NCBI RefSeq assembly: GCF_003856835.1
Contig: NZ_CP034145.1
Span: forward strand, 2,170,001 to 2,234,000
DNA length: 64,000 bases
Reading direction: 5' to 3'
Source: Haloplanus aerogenes
GTDB taxonomy: Archaea > Halobacteriota > Halobacteria > Halobacteriales > Haloferacaceae
Positions 15,728 to 23,520 of the stretch are shown here, in pieces (within the stretch, counting starts at the first letter, position 1; every line of letters begins with the position of its first letter). Both the position numbers and the translations under genes were made by a program. The notes under the pieces were generated by a model, which saw nothing but the letters and a program-made list of their open reading frames with translations, was not told the origin of the DNA and did no database searches.

Positions 15728-17407
15728 ATGTCAGCGGCCGATCCGTCCGGCGGCGAGGGGCACGGCGTCGACGCCGTCGTCCTCGCCGTCGCCGCCGTCA
15801 CCGCCCTCGCTCTCGCCGCTCGCTTCGTCGGCCTCGGTGCCCGCCCCTTCCACTGGGACGAGGCTCGTGTCGGCTACTGGAGCCTCCGATTCCTCGACAC
15901 CGGCGCCTTCGAGTACCGTCCCGTCGCCGGCGGACCCTTCCTCTACGTCGTCGAACGGCACGTCTTCGGTCTCGTCGGTACGACGGACGCCACGGCGCGG
16001 GCCGTCGTCGCCGTGATCGGCGGGCTATCGCCGCTTGCCGCCCTGCTCTTTCGCCGGACTTCGTCCGGTTCAGCGAGGGACGCCGCTCCTCGATACCGCC
16101 TCGACGACGCCGAGACGGTCGCTATGGCGGGATTGCTGGCCGTCAGCCCCGCGCTCCTCTACTACAGCCGGTTCCTCCGGGGCGACCTGCCGCTGGCCGT
16201 GTTCGGCCTCGTCGTCGTCGGCTGTACGATTCGCGTCCTGGATACGGACGACACGACGACCGTCCGCCGCGCCCGGTACGTCGGCGCCGCGGCGCTCGGC
16301 CTCGCGGCCGCCACGTCGGCCTTTTTCGTCGGCTATCTCGTCTGCTGGCTGGCGGCCGCGGCGCTCACCGTCGATCAGCGCCGCCTCGTCGACACGGGGG
16401 CGGACGCCCGCCAGCATCTCGAAACCGCCGTCGGCCGCCTCCGGGGGACGACTCGTTCCGCACTCAGCGCCGTCGGGGTCTTTCTGCTCGTTCACCTGTA
16501 CTTCTACGCGCCGCGGACGGGCGGGTCGATCCAGCCGTCGCTCGCGACCATCGGGGCGGCGTTCGTGGACACGGCCCGGAAGTTCTACGGCGTGCGCGTC
16601 GTCGGACGGCGACAGGGTGGCGAACACCAGTTGCTCCCGTACCTGAGCGCCCACGTGGAGACGCTGCTCGCGGCGTCGGCCGTGGTCGTCGCGCTGGCGG
16701 CGGTCGGCTTCCTCGTCGACCGGTACGGCCGAGGGGCGACGCGCCCGGTCGTCGCCTTCCACGCCTACTGGGCTGGCGTCTCCCTCCTCGTCTTCCCGAT
16801 GATCACCGAGGAGAGCGCGGCGTGGCTGAGCGTCCACACCGTCGCCCCGGCAGTCGTCCCCGCGGCGGCGGCGGTCGGGTTGCTCGTCCGCTACGCCTCG
16901 GCGTCCCTGTCCCGGGACGACGCAGTGGGCGTCGCGGTGGCGGCGCTGATCGCGCTCGCAGTGGCAGGACAGCTCGGCGTCGCGGTGATGGGAACGGCCT
17001 ACGGGCCGACGACGTCCGAGAATCCGCTAGTGCATCACGCCCAGCCGGGTGACGACCTCGACCCCTTCGTGACCGACGTGTCGGCGGCCATCACGGGCAA
17101 CGAGGGCGTCGACGTACTCTTCTACGGGCCGACGTTCGTGGCGAACTACGACGACGACCCCGACTCCCCACCCGCGAGCGACGCGTGGGGGAACCGACTC
17201 CCGCTCCCGTGGTATCTCGAACGGATGGGCGCGGAGACGGGTGGCGTGCGCGACACGTCGGGACTGGCGCGGATGGAGTCGCTCCCGCCGGTGGTCGTCG
17301 CGGACGCCAGCCAGCGCTCGACGCTGTCGGCGCAACTGGAGGGCTACGAAGCGAGTACGTACCGCCTGTCGCTCTGGAACCGAGAAGTCGTGGTGTTCGT
17401 TCGTTAG
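15728..17407 (+). CDS. Agl23-type (TIGR03663) GT-C membrane protein
   Basis: 559 residues from ATG 15728 ([20 protein letters not shown]). The first membrane helix is followed by '[22 protein letters not shown]', the Asp-Glu loop typical of GT-C glycosyltransferases such as PMT/ArnT/oligosaccharyltransferase, and about ten to eleven hydrophobic helices follow. The C-terminal domain ('[19 protein letters not shown]', '[13 protein letters not shown]') lies outside the membrane. This matches the haloarchaeal TIGR03663 family named flippase activity-associated protein Agl23; a direct role in flipping is not proven. The first 100 codons of a longer frame antisense to GlmM were rejected. Its end overlaps the convergent TFB gene by four bases. 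Confidence 0.78.
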   Translation: MSAADPSGGEGHGVDAVVLAVAAVTALALAARFVGLGARPFHWDEARVGYWSLRFLDTGAFEYRPVAGGPFLYVVERHVFGLVGTTDATARAVVAVIGGLSPLAALLFRRTSSGSARDAAPRYRLDDAETVAMAGLLAVSPALLYYSRFLRGDLPLAVFGLVVVGCTIRVLDTDDTTTVRRARYVGAAALGLAAATSAFFVGYLVCWLAAAALTVDQRRLVDTGADARQHLETAVGRLRGTTRSALSAVGVFLLVHLYFYAPRTGGSIQPSLATIGAAFVDTARKFYGVRVVGRRQGGEHQLLPYLSAHVETLLAASAVVVALAAVGFLVDRYGRGATRPVVAFHAYWAGVSLLVFPMITEESAAWLSVHTVAPAVVPAAAAVGLLVRYASASLSRDDAVGVAVAALIALAVAGQLGVAVMGTAYGPTTSENPLVHHAQPGDDLDPFVTDVSAAITGNEGVDVLFYGPTFVANYDDDPDSPPASDAWGNRLPLPWYLERMGAETGGVRDTSGLARMESLPPVVVADASQRSTLSAQLEGYEASTYRLSLWNREVVVFVR

Positions 17408-18357
17408 CGGAAGCCCATCGCTTCGATCTGTTCCTGATAGCGGTTACGGATGGTAACCTCGGTCACCTGCGCCACGTCCGCCACCTCGCGCTGGGTCTTC
17501 TTCTCGTTGCAGAGGAGGGACGCGGCGTAGATGGCCGCGGCGGCGAAGCCGGTGGGCGACTTGCCCGAGAGGAGGCCCTGTTCCGCCGATACGTCGATGA
17601 TCTCCGTCGCCTTGGCCTGGACCTCCTCGCTGAGGTCGAGGGCGGAGGCGAAGCGGGGCACGAACTGCTTGGGGTCGACGGGTTTGAGTTCGAGACCGAG
17701 TTCCTGCGAGATGTAGCGATACGTCCGACCGATCTCCTTCTGCGGGACGCGGGAGACTTCGGCTACCTCGTCGAGCGAGCGGGGAATCCCCTCCTGTCGG
17801 CAGGCGGCGTAGAGGGCGGCGGTGGCGACGCCCTCGATGGAGCGGCCACGAATCAGGTCCTCGTTGAGCGCGCGTCGATAGATGACGGAGGCGACTTCGC
17901 GGACGGAACGCGGGACGCCGAGCGCGGACGCCATTCGGTCGATTTCGGACAGGGCGAACTGGAGGTTGCGCTCGCCCGCGTCCTTCGTCCGGATGCGCTC
18001 TTGCCACTTGCGCAGACGATGCATCTGCGAGCGTTTCTCGGAGGAGAGCGAGCGACCGTAGGCGTCCTTGTCCTTCCAGTCGATCGTCGTCGTCAACCCG
18101 CGGTCGTGCATCGTCTCGGTGATCGGCGCGCCGACGCGGGACTTGCTCTGCCGCTCGGAGTGATTGAACGCCCGCCACTCCGGTCCACGGTCGATCTGCC
18201 GTTCGTCGATGACCAGTCCGCAGTCGTCACAGACGAGTTCCCCCTGATCCGCGTCCGTGACGATGTTATCTGACCCGCATTCGGGGCAGTCAACGGATTC
18301 GTCCGCTTCCTGTTCCGTTTCTTGGCTCCGCTGACGTTGGCGGCTCGGACGTTCCAT
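17404..18357 (-). CDS. tfb: transcription initiation factor IIB (TFB)
   Basis: 317 residues. An N-terminal zinc ribbon ('[24 protein letters not shown]', about 24-48) is followed by the B-reader/linker and two cyclin-like repeats (about 120-210 and 215-310) ending '[22 protein letters not shown]'. It recruits RNA polymerase and contacts the BRE next to the TATA box with TBP. Haloarchaea carry several TFBs with partly specialised promoters, so this may be one of a set. Transcribed from an AT-rich stretch around 18360-18390 with TTTAAA-like bases. Confidence 0.93.
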   Translation of the reverse strand: MERPSRQRQRSQETEQEADESVDCPECGSDNIVTDADQGELVCDDCGLVIDERQIDRGPEWRAFNHSERQSKSRVGAPITETMHDRGLTTTIDWKDKDAYGRSLSSEKRSQMHRLRKWQERIRTKDAGERNLQFALSEIDRMASALGVPRSVREVASVIYRRALNEDLIRGRSIEGVATAALYAACRQEGIPRSLDEVAEVSRVPQKEIGRTYRYISQELGLELKPVDPKQFVPRFASALDLSEEVQAKATEIIDVSAEQGLLSGKSPTGFAAAAIYAASLLCNEKKTQREVADVAQVTEVTIRNRYQEQIEAMGFR

Positions 18358-18459
18358 TATAAGTGTCGTGGCGAACCTGTTATTTAAACCTTTGGCTGGT
18401 TACTCCCGTCGGTGCCGCCGAGTCGACGCCGTCGGTGAACTAGTGGGGCGTTGGCCCGA

Positions 18460-18861
18460 TCAGCCTTCGACGGGCTGGGTCGTCTCGGCGCCCTCGTACT
18501 TGTTCTCGAACTCCTGGATGAGCTGCCCCATCTTGGCGTACCAGTCGTTGAGCATGCGCTGCAGGTCGTCGGCGATCTTCGAGGGGTCGGTTGGCGAGTA
18601 GACGTGGTAGTAGCCACCCTGGTCGTAGTTGACCTGCTCTTTGGTGATGAACCCCGTCTGAAGCAGACGCTGGACGGCCCGGTAGGCCGTCGATCGCTCG
18701 CGGTCGACCGCGGCGGCGATTTCGTCGACGGTCAGCGGTTCGTCGGTGTCGACGAGCGCCTGGAAACACTTCCGGTCCAACTGCTTGAGACCGTGGAAAC
18801 ACTCGAGGAGCCCCTCGCACTCCATATCCTGCTGGAGTTGTTCGGACATCGAATCCGGCAT
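18460..18861 (-). CDS. winged-helix transcriptional regulator, candidate regulator of the sulfur cluster
   Basis: 133 residues. After 'LLECFHGLKQLDRKCFQALVD' comes a clear winged helix: 'PLTVDEIAAAVDRERSTAYRAVQRLLQTGFITKEQVNYDQGGYYHVYSPTDP' (about 40-92), then a coiled C-terminal helix ('IADDLQRMLNDWYAKMGQLIQEFENKY') for dimerisation. It lies last in a run of minus-strand sulfur genes, and a TTGTGC site sits 52-57 bases upstream of its ATG, just before a TTTTAA box. Control of the cluster and of itself is inference. Two N-terminal Cys (in 'DMECEGLLECF') could sense sulfur or redox state. Confidence 0.75.
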   Translation of the reverse strand: MPDSMSEQLQQDMECEGLLECFHGLKQLDRKCFQALVDTDEPLTVDEIAAAVDRERSTAYRAVQRLLQTGFITKEQVNYDQGGYYHVYSPTDPSKIADDLQRMLNDWYAKMGQLIQEFENKYEGAETTQPVEG

Positions 18862-18912
18862 TGTATCGGTATTATGTAGGTACTACCCGGTTAAAAGACT
18901 TGTGTGAATATT

Positions 18913-18918
18913 GCACAA
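18913..18918 (-). promoter_or_regulatory. TTGTGC motif upstream of the wHTH regulator
   Basis: Minus strand reads GTTGTGCAATATTC, directly upstream of the TTTTAA box (about 18889-18894) of the regulator gene. Closely matches the site at 20154. Confidence 0.45.
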
Positions 18919-18933
18919 CTGCCTGCGCGTTGG

Positions 18934-19908
18934 CTACGACGTGAGCAATCGACACCAGGTGTCGCCGTGGCCGTCGCGGAGGCGGCAGACGGCCGCGAGA
19001 ACGACGGCGCCGCTGACGAGAACCGTCGCGCCGAAGATGAGGGCGACGGAGACGGTCGCCAGCGCCTCGATGCCGTACGCCGAGCCGACGTGTTTCGTCG
19101 CGACGGCGAGACTCCCCGCGAGGAGCATCGCGGCGAAGTAGCCCTTGATCTCGTCGTCGTCGACGAGGCTGGTGGCGCCGGCGCCGATGCGGGCGCCGAG
19201 CGCGCTCCCGAGGAGGAGCGTGGCGACGACGGGCAGGGCGACCAGCCCGTCTTTCGCGTAGACGAAGGCACCGTACGCCCCCGAGAGCGTGATCTGAAGG
19301 ATGTCGGTGCCGACGGCGATGGCGGCGGGCACGCCCAGTCCGTACATCATCGCGGGCATGAGGAGGAACCCGCCGCCGACGCCGAGGAAGCCGGAGAGAA
19401 TGCCGACGACGAGACCGAGGGCGGCAATGAGCGTCGCGGAGACGCGCACGTCGCCCCGGAGCGTGACCATGGGTGGAATCTCGAGCGCCTGCACGCGTTC
19501 GGAGAAGTCGACGCCCGACCCGGCCTCGGACCACGCGTCGCGGAGCGTCACGAGGCCGACAGCGGCCAGTAGGCCGACGTACGTGACGCTGATGACGAGG
19601 TCGGCCGACCCCGCCGCGTGGAGCGTGTCGACGACGCGCTTGCCGACCTCGATGCCGACGGTCATGGCGACGATCATGATGCCGGCGAGTTTGTAGTCGA
19701 CCTGGCCGTGATCGCGGTGTCTGAGCGCGCCGATCACGCTCGTCCCGAAGACGAACGCGAGACCGCTCCCGACGGCGACGCGGGAGGGATACCCCATAAC
19801 GAGGAGCGCGGGCGTGACGAGGAACGAGCCCCCCATTCCGAAGAAGCCAAAGAGGATACCGATGAGGAGGCCGAAGACGACGAAGAGCGCGAGCATCGTG
19901 GGCTCCAT
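18934..19908 (-). CDS. TauE/SafE-family sulfite or sulfur-anion exporter
   Basis: 324 residues with two halves of about four helices each. Each half begins with the family glycine motif ('GILFGFFGMGGSFLVTPALLVMGY' and 'GILSGFLGVGGGFLLMPAMMYGLG'). The 25-30 residue insert around 'SEAGSGVDFSERVQALEIPPMVTLRGD' separates them. TauE/SafE proteins move sulfite, sulfoacetate, thiosulfate or related anions. Its place with YeeE, TusA and rhodanese genes supports a sulfur anion. DUF7512 lies three bases upstream. Confidence 0.85.
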   Translation of the reverse strand: MEPTMLALFVVFGLLIGILFGFFGMGGSFLVTPALLVMGYPSRVAVGSGLAFVFGTSVIGALRHRDHGQVDYKLAGIMIVAMTVGIEVGKRVVDTLHAAGSADLVISVTYVGLLAAVGLVTLRDAWSEAGSGVDFSERVQALEIPPMVTLRGDVRVSATLIAALGLVVGILSGFLGVGGGFLLMPAMMYGLGVPAAIAVGTDILQITLSGAYGAFVYAKDGLVALPVVATLLLGSALGARIGAGATSLVDDDEIKGYFAAMLLAGSLAVATKHVGSAYGIEALATVSVALIFGATVLVSGAVVLAAVCRLRDGHGDTWCRLLTS

Positions 19909-19911
19909 CGG

Positions 19912-20055
19912 TTACTCACCACCGAGCGCACGGCGTACGCTCTCGCCGACGGCCGCGGTTACCGCGCCGTAGCCGATGTAGAGCGCAATCGATTCTCCGA
20001 GGACGGCGCCGATGAGGAGGACGGCCCGTGCCGTATCGGGTGCGACGTCGATCAT
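19912..20055 (-). CDS. DUF7512 family small membrane protein
   Basis: 47 residues (MIDVAPDTARAVLLIGAVLG, ESIALYIGYGAVTAAVGESV, then RRALGGE). It has a single hydrophobic helix and matches the short haloarchaeal DUF7512 family, whose genes typically sit beside TauE/SafE. Three bases separate its stop from the TauE start, so the pair is almost certainly co-translated and the peptide may be a TauE subunit. A 14-codon frame (20052-20096) overlaps its ATG in ATGA fashion and could be a leader peptide. The TTGTGC motif and an ATATTAA box (20131-20137) lie upstream. Confidence 0.75.
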   Translation of the reverse strand: MIDVAPDTARAVLLIGAVLGESIALYIGYGAVTAAVGESVRRALGGE

Positions 20056-20153
20056 CGGCCGACTCCCACCCCGCCGGATAGTCGTGTGAACTTCATACTA
20101 TTCTGCATACCATCAGTAGTCGGCGAGAGCATATTAACGCTTTTGGGAATATC

Positions 20154-20159
20154 GCACAA
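20154..20159 (-). promoter_or_regulatory. TTGTGC motif upstream of the DUF7512-TauE promoter
   Basis: Minus strand reads AATTGTGCGATATTCC, about 20 bases upstream of the ATATTAA box. Shares TTGTGC and the following ATATTC with the site at 18913. Confidence 0.45.
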
Positions 20160-20173
20160 TTCTGTCTGGTGGC

Positions 20174-20632
20174 TCAGTCGGCGCCAGCCGTCGTGGCGTC
20201 GGGCGCCGTCGACCGACTCCGCCAGCGACCCTGCAGGTACGCGCCGAGGAACATGCCGCCGATGGCCCAGAGGATGGCGACGTTGCCGACGCCGAGACTG
20301 GCGTAGGCGGCCCCGGGACAGACGCCCGAGAGTCCCCAGCCGACGCCGAAGATGGCGCCGCCGACGAGGACGTTGCGGTCGAACGGTTTCAGGCGTCGCT
20401 CGAACCGGTCGCCGGTGAGCGGCGCGCGGCCGAGCAGTCGCGGACCGAGGGCGTACGCGAGGCCGGTGACGGCCGCACCGCCGAACATGACGAAGAGGAG
20501 GCCGAAGTCCTCGAACTGGAGGAAGTTCAGCACGACTTCGGGTCGCGCCATGTGGCTGTACGCGAGGCCGAACCCGAACACCAGCCCACCGACGAGGACC
20601 AGCGGCATGAACAGCGGATGACGATCCGCCAT
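20174..20632 (-). CDS. YeeE/YedE family protein, C-terminal-half type
   Basis: 152 residues from ATG 20632 (MADRHPLFMPLVLVGGLVFG), with four hydrophobic segments. The signature 'GWGLSGVCPGAAYASLGVG' (about 103-121) with its Cys is conserved in YeeE/YedE (TsuA-type) thiosulfate transporters, where Cys residues relay the sulfur anion. In many bacteria both halves are one protein of about 330-350 residues; here they are two genes overlapping at TAATG. They likely assemble as a heterodimer importing thiosulfate or a similar anion. Confidence 0.83.
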   Translation of the reverse strand: MADRHPLFMPLVLVGGLVFGFGLAYSHMARPEVVLNFLQFEDFGLLFVMFGGAAVTGLAYALGPRLLGRAPLTGDRFERRLKPFDRNVLVGGAIFGVGWGLSGVCPGAAYASLGVGNVAILWAIGGMFLGAYLQGRWRSRSTAPDATTAGAD

Positions 20633-21123
20633 TACGGCGTCACCCCCAGTGCCGCGACCAGTTGTGCCGTGCCGATGGCGACGAGCAAGAACGTGACGAC
20701 GCCGGCGATGGACGTACGCGACGCCGAGCCGACGCCACAGATGCCGTGGCCCGACGTACAGCCCTTGCCGATACGAGTGCCGATACCGACGAAGACGCCG
20801 CCGAGCAGGAGTCGCCACCATCCCACGTCGGTCGACCACGGCCCACCCTGGAAGACGACGGCGTAGACGCCGGCACCGAGGACGATGCCGAGCGTGAAGA
20901 CGAGACGCCAGTCGCGCGAGGCGACGTACCGCTGGAACCGAGAGACCCCGGAGACGTACGACAGCGTCGATTCGAGGAACGTGCTCGCGCCGGCGCTGAT
21001 GCCGGTGCCGAGGTAGATGACGGCGGCGCCGAGACCGACGAGGAGGCCGCCGATGGCGTACCGGGCGACCCCGTTCGGGAAGAGGTCGGCCACCAGCGTC
21101 AGCGAGACGGGATCACCCGGCAT
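20632..21123 (-). CDS. YeeE/YedE family protein, N-terminal-half type
   Basis: 163 residues with four hydrophobic segments. 'GTRIGKGCTSGHGICGVGSASRTS' (about 115-138) contains the paired Cys motif of YeeE/YedE transporters. It overlaps the next YeeE gene by 3 bases and shares its ATG region with the end of the rhodanese-MBL gene (21123). The order enzyme, YeeE half 1, YeeE half 2 implies one operon for uptake and processing of a reduced sulfur compound. Confidence 0.83.
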   Translation of the reverse strand: MPGDPVSLTLVADLFPNGVARYAIGGLLVGLGAAVIYLGTGISAGASTFLESTLSYVSGVSRFQRYVASRDWRLVFTLGIVLGAGVYAVVFQGGPWSTDVGWWRLLLGGVFVGIGTRIGKGCTSGHGICGVGSASRTSIAGVVTFLLVAIGTAQLVAALGVTP

Positions 21124-22316
21124 CAGTCACCGGCGAGCGAGCCCTGACTCGCCGCGCAGTTGTTGGGGCCGAGTTCGAGTTCGAAGGCGTCCTCGTCGTC
21201 CACGTCGTTCCGACCGAGGTTCGTGGCGATGATCTCCTCGTAGTTCGCCGGTCGCGGGGGCATATCCGAGAGGATCAGGTCGACGAATTCGTCCGCGTCC
21301 ATCGTGAGCGCGTCCATCCGTTCCACGAGGTCGCCGAGCGGCGCGGTGTAGGTGCCGTCGTCCGCAGGAACGGCGGCGTCGCTGGCGTGCGACCCGCCGA
21401 CGAGCGTGTCGTCGGGGAGCGTGAGCACCCGCTCCTGCAGCGACTCGTAGAGCATCCGCGCGGCGTCGGGCGCGCCGTCGGCCCCGTCTTCGAGGTCCGG
21501 CCGGGCGACGCTCTCGACGAAGAGGCCGTCACCGGTGGCGAGGAACGACTCGTCGACGAGATACGAGGTCATGCCCGTCGTGTGGCCGGGCGTGTAGACG
21601 GCCTCGATGGTCGCGTCGCCGACCGGGAACTGGTCGCCGTCGTCGGCGAGCGTCACCGCGTCGGTGTAGGTCACACCGCGGTCGGCGGCCGGGGCAGGAA
21701 GAACGCCCTCGACACCCGCGTCGGCGAGTTCGCGCACGCCCGAGATGTGATCCGCGTGGATGTGCGTATCGAGGGCGTAGACGAGGTCCGCCCCCTGCGC
21801 CGCGGCGTCGTCGAGGTAGCGGTCGGTGAAGGCGCGAAGCGGGTCGATCACCGCGGCCTCGTCGCCGTCGACGAGGAGGTACCCGAGACAACCCGAGGAC
21901 GGGCGCTGGTACTGCCAGAGGGTGCCGGCACCGTCGTAGCCGGTCACTTCGACGGCCTCGTAGATGCGCGCCCAGGCGTTCATCCCGCCGTCGAGGTTGT
22001 CGACGTCGTAGCCGCGTTCGGCGAGTTTGCCGCCGACGAACTGGCTGGCGCCGCCCTTCGCACAGACGATCGTGACCGGGCGGTCGTCGGGAATCCGATC
22101 GAGCGTCTCGTCGTCGACCTCGTCCTCGAGGAACTCGAAGTACGGGACGTTGATCGACTCGACGTTCTCGCCCTCGATGTGCCACTTGTCGTACTCCGAC
22201 GCCATGCGCACGTCGAGAAGCGTGATCGCCTCGCCGTTCTCGATGCGCCGGTACAGCGCCTCCGGGTCGACGGTCTCCACGTCGATGTCCAGAGTCGGGA
22301 AGTCTTCAGGATCCAT
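21123..22316 (-). CDS. rhodanese-metallo-beta-lactamase fusion, persulfide dioxygenase-like
   Basis: 397 residues. The N-terminal rhodanese domain (about 10-118: 'LLDVRMASEYDKWHIEGE', active loop 'CAKGGAS' with C85, 'LDGGMNAW') is followed by an MBL domain (125-350) with 'THIHADHISG' (H185, H187, D189, H190), 'YTPGHTTGMTSY' and 'LATGDGLFVE'. ETHE1/Blh-like persulfide dioxygenases oxidise glutathione or protein persulfides to sulfite. Here the rhodanese comes first. With TauE nearby, sulfite made by this enzyme could be exported; that link is inference. It heads a minus-strand operon with YeeE. Confidence 0.83.
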   Translation of the reverse strand: MDPEDFPTLDIDVETVDPEALYRRIENGEAITLLDVRMASEYDKWHIEGENVESINVPYFEFLEDEVDDETLDRIPDDRPVTIVCAKGGASQFVGGKLAERGYDVDNLDGGMNAWARIYEAVEVTGYDGAGTLWQYQRPSSGCLGYLLVDGDEAAVIDPLRAFTDRYLDDAAAQGADLVYALDTHIHADHISGVRELADAGVEGVLPAPAADRGVTYTDAVTLADDGDQFPVGDATIEAVYTPGHTTGMTSYLVDESFLATGDGLFVESVARPDLEDGADGAPDAARMLYESLQERVLTLPDDTLVGGSHASDAAVPADDGTYTAPLGDLVERMDALTMDADEFVDLILSDMPPRPANYEEIIATNLGRNDVDDEDAFELELGPNNCAASQGSLAGD

Positions 22317-22356
22317 GTGTCACCCCAACCTACCCGAGCGACGCACATAAATGTTT

Positions 22357-22377
22357 GTATAGTAATTCCCACTATAC
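22357..22377. promoter_or_regulatory. inverted repeat upstream of the rhodanese-MBL operon
   Basis: GTATAGT and ACTATAC, perfect 7-base arms with a 7-base spacer, lie 41-61 bases upstream of ATG 22316, just upstream of the likely TATA element (AACATTTATG, minus strand). The position suits an activator or an upstream repressor site. It adjoins the TTGTGT copy at 22376. Confidence 0.55.
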
Positions 22378-22381
22378 ACAA
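22376..22381 (-). promoter_or_regulatory. TTGTGT motif upstream of the rhodanese-MBL operon
   Basis: Minus strand reads AGTATTGTGTATAG, a one-base variant of the TTGTGC core found at the other three promoters of the sulfur cluster. Confidence 0.35.
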
Positions 22382-22499
22382 TACTACCAATCCAGAACAG
22401 CCGTATCACCGCCTCAAAACGCGCATCTACACTGCATCATAAACCACCAGTTAGAGTGTTTCACAAGAACCGCTATTCTTTTAACCTCGGGGAGGGTAT

Positions 22500-22505
22500 T
22501 GTGCG
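22500..22505 (+). promoter_or_regulatory. TTGTGC motif at the tusA-dsrE promoter
   Basis: Plus strand reads GGTATTGTGCGTTAGC. It lies 15-20 bases downstream of a TTTTAA box (22480-22485), near the expected transcription start, a repressor-type position. Confidence 0.45.
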
Positions 22506-22538
22506 TTAGCTCCAATACATACCACGGAGTAGATCACC

Positions 22539-22787
22539 ATGAACACCGAATTCGATATCGCGGAGACGCTCGACGTGAAGGGTGCATCGTGTCCGATGCC
22601 AGTCATCAAGACGAGCGAGGCGGTCGGCGACCTCGACGTGGGTGACGTGCTCGAAGTGCTGGCGACGGACGCCGGCAGTATGAGCGACATCGACGGCTGG
22701 GCTTCGAGCACCGACGGCGTCGAACTACTCGAGCAGGTCGACGGGGGCGACGTGTACAAACACTACCTGCGGAAGACGGGCGAATGA
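22539..22787 (+). CDS. TusA-family sulfur carrier protein
   Basis: 82 residues. 'LDVKGASCPMPVIKTSEAVGDL' has the invariant Cys (C18) in the CPxP motif that carries a persulfide. The rest forms the small two-layer fold ('GDVLEVLATDAGSMSDIDGWASSTDGVELLEQ'). TusA proteins pass sulfur between rhodaneses, DsrE-type proteins and acceptors, and TusA-like proteins pair with YeeE transporters. It overlaps the next DsrE-like gene by four bases (ATGA), and is divergent from the rhodanese-MBL operon. Confidence 0.88.
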   Translation: MNTEFDIAETLDVKGASCPMPVIKTSEAVGDLDVGDVLEVLATDAGSMSDIDGWASSTDGVELLEQVDGGDVYKHYLRKTGE

Positions 22788-23362
22788 GCACCGACAGCGC
22801 ACCGACGGCGGGCGACGGGCCCACGCGCGAGGACCTGCAGGAACAGGTCGAGACGTTGCGCGACCGGGTCGAGAGCCTCGAAGCCGCAGCCGACGACGAC
22901 GGCCCGAAGAAGATGACGATCGTCGCGACACAGGGGTCGTTCGACATGGCGTACCCGCCCCTGATCCTCGCGAGTACGGCCGCCGCGTTCGGCTGGGACG
23001 TAGTCGTCTTCTACACGTTCTGGGGGCTCGACGTCCTCCACGAGAAGAAGTCGCGGAAGCTGAAGCTGTCGGCGGTCGGCAATCCGAACATGCCGATGCC
23101 GAACGCCCTCGCGGCGCTTCCCGGGATGGACCGACTGGCGACCCGGATGATGGAGAAGCGGATCGCCGACAACGGCACGGCGACCATCGAGGAGCTGATC
23201 GACGTGTCGCTCGATCAGGGCGTCGACCTGCAGGCCTGTCAGATGACGATGGATCTGATGGAGTACGACGCGGACGACTTCTACGACGGCGTCACCGCCG
23301 GCGTCGGCGCCGCGACGGCGCTCCAGCACATGGCCGACTCGGACGTGCAGTTGCTCGTCTAA
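22784..23362 (+). CDS. DsrE/DsrF/DrsH-like family protein
   Basis: 192 residues. A short coiled-coil N-terminus ('REDLQEQVETLRDRVESLEAA') precedes the DsrE-like core: 'KMTIVATQGSFDMAYPPLILASTAAAFGWDVVVFYTFWG', then a charged insert and 'VDLQACQMTMDLM' with the conserved Cys (about residue 151). DsrE-like proteins accept and hand on sulfane sulfur. The gene is translationally coupled to tusA, so the two likely form a relay for sulfur imported by YeeE. Confidence 0.85.
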   Translation: MSTDSAPTAGDGPTREDLQEQVETLRDRVESLEAAADDDGPKKMTIVATQGSFDMAYPPLILASTAAAFGWDVVVFYTFWGLDVLHEKKSRKLKLSAVGNPNMPMPNALAALPGMDRLATRMMEKRIADNGTATIEELIDVSLDQGVDLQACQMTMDLMEYDADDFYDGVTAGVGAATALQHMADSDVQLLV

Positions 23363-23520
23363 CGGGGACGGCCGATATCGTCGCAGAGAGGGCTTCTGAG
23401 TCGGAAATACAACGCGGTGAGAATACCCGGCAGACACAAACGTCTACGGCTTTCGAGTGAGGTTGTGACGAGTTACTGGACTACTTCGGTCGACGTCGAG
23501 CGCCCGACTGCGACCGACGG

